Assembly (NCBI GenBank): GCA_903925445.1
Contig: CAIYFE010000166.1
Coordinates: 1-5,986, forward strand
DNA: 5,986 bases
Direction: 5' to 3'
DNA from: an uncultured Burkholderiales bacterium
GTDB taxonomy: Bacteria > Pseudomonadota > Gammaproteobacteria > Burkholderiales > Burkholderiaceae_C
Positions 1-4,985 of this stretch are shown piece by piece. The notes beneath the pieces were generated by a model that worked only from the letters and a program-made list of their open reading frames with translations, searched no databases and had not been told where the DNA came from. A program made the position numbers and the translations under genes. Position 1 is the stretch's first letter. Each line of letters opens with the position of its first letter.

Positions 1-94
1 TGAAGTCAATCGTTGCCCACTTGAGCCCACGGCGCGTCCTGACGGATGCCCCAAACAAGAAGTTTGTTGCGATCAGGCCGTAGCAGCCAGTTGA
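1..94. other. Region downstream of fnr; possible 3' tail of a plus-strand gene
   Basis: The plus-strand frame starting at base 3 is open from the window edge to a TAG at 81-83 (about 26 codons, ending ...KKFVAIRP). Its third codon positions are GC-rich (19 of 26 by hand count), as in the real genes here. It could be the tail of a gene convergent with fnr. An open frame this short is often accidental, and I recognise no family. A weak 5-bp inverted repeat (CAAAC 52-56 / GTTTG 62-66) is present without a T-tract, so it is not called as a terminator. Confidence 0.2.
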
Positions 95-820
95 TCAGTG
101 CGCTTGGCAGTTTTGGTTGTTGACCAATGTTTTGAGCGCGTCTGTGTTCAAGATACGAACATGGCGCTGCTTGACTTCCACAATACCGTCTTCTACAAAT
201 TTTGAAAACGTGCGGCTCACCGTCTCCAGTTTGAGACCGAGGTAGCTGCCAATTTCTTCGCGCGTCATGCGCAACACCAATTCTGATTGAGAAAATCCCC
301 GCGCATGCAGGCGTTGAACCAAGTTCAACAAAAACGCCGCCAAGCGCTCCTCGGCACGCATGCTGCCCAGCAACAACATGACACCGTGCTCGCGCACAAT
401 TTCGCGGCTCATGATTTTGTGGACATGGTGCTGCAGGGCATTGATTTCGCGCGAGAGTTCTTCGATGCGATCAAAAGGCATGACGCACACTTCGGCGTCT
501 TCTAACGCAATGGCGTCGCAAGTGTGGTGGTCGCTGACGATGCCATCCAAACCCATGATTTCGCCCGCCATTTGAAAACCAGTGACTTGGTCACGGCCAT
601 CTTCGGATGAGACGCAGGTTTTGAAAAATCCGGTGCGAATGGCGTACAGGGCGTTGAATTTGTCGCCATTTCTAAACAGCGTATCGCCTTTGGCGATTTT
701 TTTACGCTGGGCAACCACATCGTCGATGCGTTGCAATTCGGCTTGATCCAGCCCCATGGGCATACAAAGCTCCCGCAGGTTGCAGTTGGAGCAAGCGACT
801 TTGATGGTTTGAGTGATCAT
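95..820 (-). CDS. fnr: FNR-type oxygen-sensing transcriptional regulator (Crp/Fnr family)
   Basis: Global regulator of the switch to low-oxygen metabolism. In this family a [4Fe-4S] cluster drives dimerisation and DNA binding without oxygen. From the ATG at 820 the protein is 241 aa. Cysteines 10, 13 and 19 (CSNC...C) and C112 match the four cluster ligands of E. coli FNR (C20, C23, C29, C122), and the leucine before the third cysteine is kept. Residues about 25-125 form the cyclic-nucleotide-binding-like beta-roll. The dimer helix with the AEERLAAFLLNL stretch follows, then a C-terminal winged helix-turn-helix with recognition residues E199, S202 and R203 (ETVSR), which predicts binding to TTGAT-N4-ATCAA. 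A TTG six bases upstream (826) is in frame, but ATG 820 fits family length better. No good Shine-Dalgarno is visible. The gene is divergent from hemN and shares an FNR box with it, so autoregulation is likely. Confidence 0.96.
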   Translation of the reverse strand: MITQTIKVACSNCNLRELCMPMGLDQAELQRIDDVVAQRKKIAKGDTLFRNGDKFNALYAIRTGFFKTCVSSEDGRDQVTGFQMAGEIMGLDGIVSDHHTCDAIALEDAEVCVMPFDRIEELSREINALQHHVHKIMSREIVREHGVMLLLGSMRAEERLAAFLLNLVQRLHARGFSQSELVLRMTREEIGSYLGLKLETVSRTFSKFVEDGIVEVKQRHVRILNTDALKTLVNNQNCQAH

Positions 821-842
821 GAGCAAAGACAGTGGTCGAGAG

Positions 843-856
843 TTGATTCAGGTCAA
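843..856. promoter_or_regulatory. FNR box in the fnr-hemN intergenic region
   Basis: TTGAT-TCAG-GTCAA matches the FNR consensus TTGAT-N4-ATCAA at 9 of 10 defined positions. Its centre (849.5) lies 41.5 bases upstream of base 891, close to the start expected from the -10-like CATTAT at 881-886. That is the standard class II activator position for hemN. On the other strand the box ends 22 bases before the fnr ATG and could mediate autorepression. The match is seen directly; the regulation is inferred. Confidence 0.8.
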
Positions 857-880
857 GGTTTTTGAGCACACAACAAGGCA

Positions 881-886
881 CATTAT
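881..886 (+). promoter_or_regulatory. Candidate -10 element of the FNR-dependent hemN promoter
   Basis: CATTAT matches TATAAT at 4 of 6 positions. It predicts a transcript start near 891-893, which puts the FNR box at about -41.5. No -35 hexamer is needed at class II promoters because the activator covers that site. The call rests on spacing to the box, as the hexamer alone is weak. Confidence 0.5.
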
Positions 887-941
887 CGGACGTAAATATG
901 ATTGTGTACTTATGTTCTCTCAAGCCCCAGGCGATCTGCAC

Positions 942-2336
942 GTGAAAACCACCCTCAACATCAGTCCCGAATTGCTGCAGCGCTACGATGTGGCAGGGCC
1001 TCGCTACACCTCGTATCCCACCGCTGATCGTTTTGTGGAGGCCTTTGGCGAGTCCGATTATTTGCAAGCCTTGGCGTTGCGTCGCGATGGCGTGGCGGGG
1101 GGCAAAGCCTATCCTTTGTCGTTGTATGTGCACATTCCGTTTTGTGAGTCGCTGTGCTATTACTGCGCTTGCAACAAGATCATCACCAAGCACCACGAGC
1201 GCGGCGCGCAGTATTTGGCGTACTTGAAGCGTGAGGTCGAACTCAACATTGCACACGTGGGTGCGGGGCAAACGGTGTCGCAATTGCATTTGGGCGGCGG
1301 CAGCCCCACGTTTTTGAGCGATGACGAGTTGCGCGAGTTGATGCGCATGCTTCAACAATATTTTGTGTTGACACCCGGCGGCGAATACTCGATCGAGGTG
1401 GATCCGCGCACGGTGAGTCCTGCGCGTTTGGCAACCTTGGCCGAGCTGGGTTTTAACCGGCTGAGTTTTGGTGTGCAAGATTTTGATGCGGCTGTGCAAA
1501 AAGCTGTGCATCGCATTCAACCGGCCGATCAAGTGTTTGATTTGGTGGCCGAGTCACGCGCCTTGGGGTTTGAATCGATCAATACCGATTTGATTTACGG
1601 CCTACCCAAGCAAACTCCGCAAAGCTTTGAGCGCACTTTGCGCCAAGTGGTGCAGCTGCGCCCAGACCGCATCGCTTTGTACGCCTATGCACATTTGCCA
1701 GAACGCTTCAAACCGCAGCGGCGCATTCACAGCGACGATTTGCCGCCTGCAGCGGACAAGCTGACCATGCTCTCCAGCGCAATGCGCATTTTGATGGAAG
1801 CGGGCTATGTGTATGTGGGCATGGACCATTTCGCATTGCCCGAAGATGCTTTGGCAGTGGCCAAGCGGCAAGGGCGCTTGCATCGCAATTTTCAGGGGTA
1901 CAGCACCCAGCCCGATTGCGATTTGATTGCGTTGGGCGTCTCTGCCATTGGCCGAGTGGGCGCCACGCATAGCCAAAACGTGAAAACCTTGGAAGAGTAT
2001 TACGACTTGCTCGACCAAGGCCATTTGCCAATCAACCGAGGCATGGCTTTGTCGCGCGATGACTTGGTGCGTCGCACCGTCATCATGGCCTTGATGTGTC
2101 AGGGCAGCGTGTTGTTTGAATCGGTCGAGCTGTCGCATTTGATCGATTTCAAAACCTACTTTGCGCAAGAGCTGCAAGCGCTGGCCGCCATGCAAGAACA
2201 AGGCTTGTTGAAGGTCGATGCGCAAGGCATCGAGGTGAGCGAATTGGGCTGGTTTTTTGTGCGCGGCGTGGCGATGGTGTTTGACAAATATTTGCAGGTG
2301 GATCGCAACCGGGCGAGGTTCTCTAAAATCATCTGA
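942..2336 (+). CDS. hemN: Oxygen-independent coproporphyrinogen III dehydrogenase (radical SAM)
   Basis: Converts coproporphyrinogen III to protoporphyrinogen IX in haem synthesis without oxygen, in the cytoplasm, using S-adenosylmethionine and a [4Fe-4S] cluster. From GTG 942 the protein is 464 aa (E. coli HemN is 457). The N-terminal RYDVAGPRYTSYPTADRF stretch is typical. Y62 and the radical-SAM cysteines C68, C72 and C75, with C77 following (PFCESLCYYCAC), correspond to E. coli Y56, C62, C66, C69 and C71. The LHLGGGSPTFL SAM-binding glycine motif follows, and the C-terminal HemN domain is complete. The frame is open from 813, but starts before about 891 would precede the predicted promoter. 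GTG 942 gives VKTTLNISPELLQRYD, which matches the usual N-terminus and has AGG 10 bases upstream; ATG 912 (474 aa) is the alternative. It is probably FNR-activated and overlaps the next gene by one base (TGATG). Confidence 0.96.
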   Translation: MKTTLNISPELLQRYDVAGPRYTSYPTADRFVEAFGESDYLQALALRRDGVAGGKAYPLSLYVHIPFCESLCYYCACNKIITKHHERGAQYLAYLKREVELNIAHVGAGQTVSQLHLGGGSPTFLSDDELRELMRMLQQYFVLTPGGEYSIEVDPRTVSPARLATLAELGFNRLSFGVQDFDAAVQKAVHRIQPADQVFDLVAESRALGFESINTDLIYGLPKQTPQSFERTLRQVVQLRPDRIALYAYAHLPERFKPQRRIHSDDLPPAADKLTMLSSAMRILMEAGYVYVGMDHFALPEDALAVAKRQGRLHRNFQGYSTQPDCDLIALGVSAIGRVGATHSQNVKTLEEYYDLLDQGHLPINRGMALSRDDLVRRTVIMALMCQGSVLFESVELSHLIDFKTYFAQELQALAAMQEQGLLKVDAQGIEVSELGWFFVRGVAMVFDKYLQVDRNRARFSKII

Positions 2337-3070
2337 TGAACTCCACTTTGGCACTCACCGCCTTGCTCATGGGGCTGGCTGGCGGGCCGCATTGTTTGGC
2401 GATGTGCGGCGCTGCTTGCGCGGGCATTGGGCGTGCGGCTCAAAAAACCGTGGCCATGCCCGGGCAAAGCCAGTGGCTGGCGACGCGGGCGATGTTGATT
2501 TTTCAACTCGGGCGCATCGTGGGCTATGCCAGTCTGGGTGCGCTGGCGGCCAGCACCATGCAGGGCGTGGGTTGGTTGAGCACCCAGTCGGCCGCATTTC
2601 GTCCGGTTTGGACTTTTTTTCACATCTTGGCTTTTTTGGTTGGCTTGCTTTTTTTGTTGCGTGCCGATCAGCCTTCGTGGCTAGAAACCGTGGGACGCAG
2701 CATTTGGCGCAAAGTGCAGGCGATGACAGCCCATTTGAAATTGCGCAACGGCGGTTTGTTGCTGTTGGGTTTTTTGTGGGCACTCATGCCCTGCGGGTTG
2801 CTTTATGCGGCCTTGTTGGTGGCGGCATTGAGCAACAGCGTCGCTGAGGGCGCGGTCATCATGTCTTTGTTTGCTTTGGGCAGCGCCGTGGTGTTGACCT
2901 TGGGGCCGTGGCTGTGGCTGCGTTTGCGCGGCGCAAAATTTGAAAATGCCAGCGACGGTGCATGGGGTGTGCGATTGGCTGGCGCAGCGCTCATGGCCAG
3001 TTCAGGCTGGGCGCTTTGGATGGGTTTGGTGGAGTACCAAGCGCCTTGGTGCTTGGTGCCCCAAGGCTGA
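2336..3070 (+). CDS. DsbD_2/UreH-like six-helix membrane protein ('sulfite exporter TauE/SafE family')
   Basis: A 244-aa inner-membrane protein with about six hydrophobic segments (roughly 5-25, 51-72, 90-108, 137-166, 171-196, 212-232). The first helix carries GLAGGPHCLAMCG (H19, C20, C24) and the fourth carries MPCGLLYA (C153). These are hallmarks of the PF13386-type family related to DsbD/CcdA transmembrane domains, in which membrane cysteines are thought to handle electrons or metal. The family is often found beside cbb3 oxidase assembly genes, hemN and fnr. A role in copper handling or cytochrome oxidase maturation is therefore a reasonable inference, not shown by the sequence. Its ATG overlaps the hemN stop (TGATG), and no Shine-Dalgarno lies at normal spacing (GAGG at 2315-2318 is too far), so translation is probably coupled to hemN. 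The gene is intact and ends 5 bases from the convergent permease. Database names calling it a sulfite exporter should not be taken literally. Confidence 0.85.
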   Translation: MNSTLALTALLMGLAGGPHCLAMCGAACAGIGRAAQKTVAMPGQSQWLATRAMLIFQLGRIVGYASLGALAASTMQGVGWLSTQSAAFRPVWTFFHILAFLVGLLFLLRADQPSWLETVGRSIWRKVQAMTAHLKLRNGGLLLLGFLWALMPCGLLYAALLVAALSNSVAEGAVIMSLFALGSAVVLTLGPWLWLRLRGAKFENASDGAWGVRLAGAALMASSGWALWMGLVEYQAPWCLVPQG

Positions 3071-3086
3071 GCGGCTTAAGCGCTCA
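3068..3086. terminator. Inverted repeat between convergent genes, possible bidirectional terminator
   Basis: TGAGCG (3068-3073) and CGCTCA (3081-3086) are perfect inverted arms around a 7-base loop that contains CTTAAG. The repeat overlaps the stop codons of both convergent genes. It lacks a clear T-tract on either strand, so intrinsic termination is uncertain. Confidence 0.3.
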
Positions 3087-3891
3087 AACCTTTGAACAAC
3101 ATGTAAGCCGCCAGCAAATACAAGATGCTGGCAAAAATGCGTTTGAGTTTTTTCACCGGCAAGTTGTGTGCAGCTTTGGCGCCCAGTGGCGCGGTCATCA
3201 CGCTGCAAGCCGCGATGATGACGAGCGCTGGAATCCAGATGTAGCCAAACGCATCATCTGGCAAGCCTTGCACCGACATGCCGCTGACGATGTAGCCCGC
3301 CACATTGGCCACCGCAATCGGAAAACCCAAGGCGGCGCTGGTGGCCACAGCGTTGTGAATGGCCACGTTGCACCACGTCATGAATGGCACGCTGATGAAT
3401 CCACCGCCCGCGCCCACCAAGCCTGAGAAAAAACCAATCACGCCACCCGCGCCAACCAAGCCCCCCACGCCAGGCACTTGGCGCGTGGGTGCAGGTTTTT
3501 TGTCCAAAAACATTTGAGTGGCAGAAAAGCCCACGAACAAACCAAAAAACACAGCCAAGTAAGAACCTTTGAGCAATGCAAACACGCCCATGCTGGCAAT
3601 GGCGCCACCCAAAATGATGCCTGGCGCCAAGCCCTTGACCAAATCCCAACGCACCGCGCCGCGTTTGTGATGCGCGCGCACGCTAGAAATTGAGGTGAAG
3701 ATGATGGTCGCCATGGATGTGGCAATTGCCATCTTGACGGACAAATCTGGGCTCACGCCGCGATCAGACAACAAGATGGTGAGAAAAGGCACCATGATCA
3801 TGCCCCCGCCAATGCCCAAGAGGCCAGCTAAAAAGCCCGTGCAAATGCCCAAGCAGGCAAGCTCGATGATGAGTTGAGGTTGGATGTCCAT
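3076..3891 (-). CDS. TauE/SafE-family membrane permease (anion or organosulfur exporter)
   Basis: A 271-aa integral membrane protein of the TauE/SafE (PF01925) family. Members are proposed to move sulfite, sulfoacetate or related anions across the inner membrane; the substrate here cannot be read from the sequence. The internal duplication typical of the family is clear. GIGGGMIMVPFL (26-37) is repeated as GAGGGFISVPFM (160-171), and each is followed by an ATS motif (AIATSM at 56-61, AVATSA at 181-186). A polar loop (about 130-140) separates the two halves of about four helices each. The ATG at 3891 starts right before the first hydrophobic helix, and no strong Shine-Dalgarno precedes it. It lies only about 25 bases downstream of the 6S RNA on the same strand with no separate promoter seen, so readthrough from 6S or zapA is likely. 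It is distinct from the convergent PF13386-type protein despite similar database names. Confidence 0.92.
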   Translation of the reverse strand: MDIQPQLIIELACLGICTGFLAGLLGIGGGMIMVPFLTILLSDRGVSPDLSVKMAIATSMATIIFTSISSVRAHHKRGAVRWDLVKGLAPGIILGGAIASMGVFALLKGSYLAVFFGLFVGFSATQMFLDKKPAPTRQVPGVGGLVGAGGVIGFFSGLVGAGGGFISVPFMTWCNVAIHNAVATSAALGFPIAVANVAGYIVSGMSVQGLPDDAFGYIWIPALVIIAACSVMTAPLGAKAAHNLPVKKLKRIFASILYLLAAYMLFKGLSA

Positions 3892-3915
3892 GCGGTGCTT
3901 TGTTGAGTGATCGAT

Positions 3916-4096
3916 AAGGTGTCTGCTGGTTGTCCTGAGGCCGTCATCCTGAACCGGGGGTTCAGGTGGGCGAGGTCAGATTGACGTTGGGTTCATCTGA
4001 CGCGAGACGATCACGCTCATCAACCGATGTTCCAAGCCCGAGCTCTATGAGCATTGGTTCAAGGAAATATAAAACCCCAAGAGCCAGCAGACCTTG
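3916..4096 (-). ncRNA. ssrS: 6S RNA
   Basis: 6S RNA mimics an open promoter and binds sigma70-RNA polymerase, damping transcription in stationary phase. Read on the minus strand, the 5' arm GTCTGCTGG (4092-4084) pairs perfectly with the 3' arm CCAGCAGAC (3929-3921), and AAG/CTT can extend the stem across a 2-base bulge. Inside it are an AT-rich 5' half of the central bubble, an apical stem joining ATGCTCAT to ATGAGCGT, and the 3' bubble hairpin CCTGAACC-CCC-GGTTCAGG (3966-3948) followed by ATGACGGCC. This last element is equivalent to the CCTTGAACC...GGTTCAAGG hairpin of E. coli 6S. The size (about 175-180 nt) and the position right after zapA both match known ssrS loci. Ends are estimated from pairing and may be off by several bases. 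Confidence 0.88.
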
Positions 4097-4099
4097 AGG

Positions 4100-4105
4100 A
4101 TTGTA
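4100..4105 (-). promoter_or_regulatory. -10 element of the 6S RNA promoter
   Basis: On the minus strand TACAAT (5 of 6 to TATAAT) lies between the zapA stop and the 6S closing stem. A start about 7 bases downstream falls at about 4093, next to the first base of the GTCTGCTGG arm. No convincing -35 hexamer was found. 6S can therefore be made independently of zapA. Confidence 0.55.
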
Positions 4106-4112
4106 GGTCGCT

Positions 4113-4418
4113 TCAAAGGAGTTTGTTGTCGCCTGCGAGCACTTGGTCCAAGCGCTGCACCAGTTGTTGCAATTGCGCCGGAGTTCCTGCGCTGGCTGCG
4201 CCCGAGGCGCTGGCCGCTGGGCGATCGGCCAAATCGAAGGCCAAGTTCAAGGCGGCGAGCACGGCAATGCGGTCACGTGCTTTGATTTTTCCGGCGTCGC
4301 GAATTTTGCACATGGCCTCATCGACCTTGGAGACGGCTTGTTCCAAGCGCGCTTCTCCACCTTCTGGACAGCCCAGCACATAGCCTTGCCCCATGATTTG
4401 CACTTCTATTTGCTTCAT
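4113..4418 (-). CDS. zapA: Cell division protein ZapA
   Basis: ZapA binds FtsZ in the cytoplasm and bundles its filaments at the division ring. The product is 101 aa (E. coli 109). The N-terminal head starts MKQIEVQIMGQGYVLGCPEGGEARL, where the I-MGQ-Y-L-CPEGEE-type pattern is the family signature. The helix containing KARDRIAVLAALNLAFDL follows. The C-terminal part (about 80-97) is a coiled coil (QLQQLVQRLDQVL) used for dimer-tetramer assembly. An alanine/serine/glycine-rich linker (about 67-79) joins the two. The ATG overlaps the stop of the upstream coiled-coil gene (ATGA, 4415-4418), so the two are translationally coupled. The 6S RNA follows directly, as in many Proteobacteria. Confidence 0.94.
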   Translation of the reverse strand: MKQIEVQIMGQGYVLGCPEGGEARLEQAVSKVDEAMCKIRDAGKIKARDRIAVLAALNLAFDLADRPAASASGAASAGTPAQLQQLVQRLDQVLAGDNKLL

Positions 4419-4636
4419 GGCGCGTCCTTGGTTTCGGCGTTTTGGGGCAGACGGTCGATCAGGGCATCAATGCGCTGGCGGGCGGCGCCCAAGCGCGACT
4501 TGAGCAAGTCGCGCTCCAGCGAGATTTCTTGGACTTGCTGGCTGAGCAAGGCATTGGTGCGCTGGAGTTCTTCGTGGCGCACGAGCAAACGCTCGACGCG
4601 TTCGGCAATTTGATCAATCAGCGTTTGGTCTGGCAT
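4415..4636 (-). CDS. ZapB-like short coiled-coil protein (TIGR02449-type)
   Basis: A 73-aa protein that is nearly all one amphipathic helix. Residues about 5-64 show a heptad pattern (IDQIAERVERLLVRHEEL, then LLSQQVQEISL, then ALIDRL) with no membrane segment or enzyme motif. Short coiled coils upstream of zapA are annotated as ZapB-like division proteins (TIGR02449) in gamma- and betaproteobacteria. The 4-base overlap with zapA supports a shared role at the division ring, although sequence identity to E. coli ZapB cannot be judged here. The start at ATG 4636 gives the usual length. There is no Shine-Dalgarno upstream, and a -10-like hexamer lies only 10 bases before the ATG, so the mRNA may have an extremely short leader. 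Confidence 0.8.
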   Translation of the reverse strand: MPDQTLIDQIAERVERLLVRHEELQRTNALLSQQVQEISLERDLLKSRLGAARQRIDALIDRLPQNAETKDAP

Positions 4637-4645
4637 AAGCGGGGC

Positions 4646-4651
4646 ATTTTA
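4646..4651 (-). promoter_or_regulatory. Candidate -10 element for the zapB-like/zapA operon
   Basis: TAAAAT on the minus strand matches TATAAT at 5 of 6 positions. It would start transcription near 4639, three bases before the ATG at 4636. The -35 region is poor. It is plausible only if the message is nearly leaderless. Confidence 0.25.
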
Positions 4652-4670
4652 AGGTAGGAGAAAGCTTAAT

Positions 4671-4679
4671 TGCTAAAAT
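4671..4679 (+). promoter_or_regulatory. Extended -10 promoter of the riboswitch-receptor transcript
   Basis: TGCTAAAAT is an extended -10 (TGn plus a 5 of 6 match to TATAAT). The predicted start, about 7 bases downstream, is near 4686, which is where the first riboswitch stem begins. No good -35 hexamer is present, which is common with extended -10 promoters. Confidence 0.55.
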
Positions 4680-4685
4680 TGGCAA

Positions 4686-4908
4686 TGTTGGTGCTCGCGG
4701 TGTGGTTCACATGCCGCAGTTCAACGGGAAGCAGGAAAGCCGCGTCGCTCGCTCGACCACGCTCAACCTGCGCTGCCCCCGCAACGGTCAAGCGGACGAG
4801 CCCTTGTGCTCCGCTTCTGTCAAACAAGCCACTGGACGCCTTGAACAAGCGACTGGGAAGGCGACAGAGGTTGTCTCCGTCAGCCCGGATACCGGCCAAC
4901 AAGGTGGC
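4686..4908 (+). promoter_or_regulatory. Cobalamin (B12) riboswitch
   Basis: The conserved cobalamin-aptamer blocks occur in the right order: GGGAA (4726-4730), GCTGCCCCCGCAACGGTCA (4772-4790), GCCACTGG (4828-4835), GGGAAGG (4855-4861) and the B12 box GTCAGCCCGGATACCGGCC (4879-4897). TGTTGG (4686-4691) can close the element with CCAACA (4896-4901). A stem AAGCGG..AGC / GCT-CCGCTT (4790-4816) presents the loop CCTTGT (4802-4807, L5-like). The hairpin GCCA-ACAAGG-TGGC (4895-4908) presents the exact complement, a candidate L13. Bound adenosyl- or other cobalamin is expected to repress the receptor gene downstream. The L13-like loop holds AAGG, which suggests control of translation; no intrinsic terminator with a T-tract is seen. 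Confidence 0.92.
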
Positions 4909-4926
4909 TGCACGTGCGCGTGCAGC
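4907..4926 (+). other. Strong hairpin in the riboswitch expression platform
   Basis: GCTGCACG (4907-4914) and CGTGCAGC (4919-4926) are perfect 8-bp arms around TGCG. Without a T-tract it is not an intrinsic terminator. Its first two bases are shared with the TGGC arm of the candidate L13 hairpin, so the two may exclude each other. It also encloses an in-frame GTG at 4914. Confidence 0.55.
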
Positions 4927-4985
4927 TGGACGCTCAAGCACTGTCGGGGAAGGCGGTGAGAGCACTTGTTTTGAAGTTTATTCTC

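Noticed and set aside
702..1532. Long minus-strand open frame (276 codons) opposite fnr/hemN
   Set aside because: It is antisense to hemN and overlaps fnr; its translation is arginine/histidine/glutamine-rich without any domain. It is a typical shadow of GC-rich coding sequence.
1602..2354. Minus-strand open frame (250 codons) opposite the hemN 3' half
   Set aside because: hemN is unmistakable on the plus strand here. The antisense product is histidine-rich, low-complexity and without a family.
2257..2847. Plus-strand open frame (196 codons) overlapping the membrane protein gene in another frame
   Set aside because: The frame used from 2336 encodes a clear six-helix protein with conserved cysteines and is coupled to hemN. 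The alternative has no recognisable content.
3901..3916. Possible second FNR box (TTGAG-TGAT-CGATA) before the permease
   Set aside because: The second half-site matches the ATCAA consensus at only one of five positions.
3948..3966. Hairpin CCTGAACC/GGTTCAGG as an intrinsic terminator
   Set aside because: It has no T-tract and is better explained as the conserved 3' bubble hairpin of 6S RNA.
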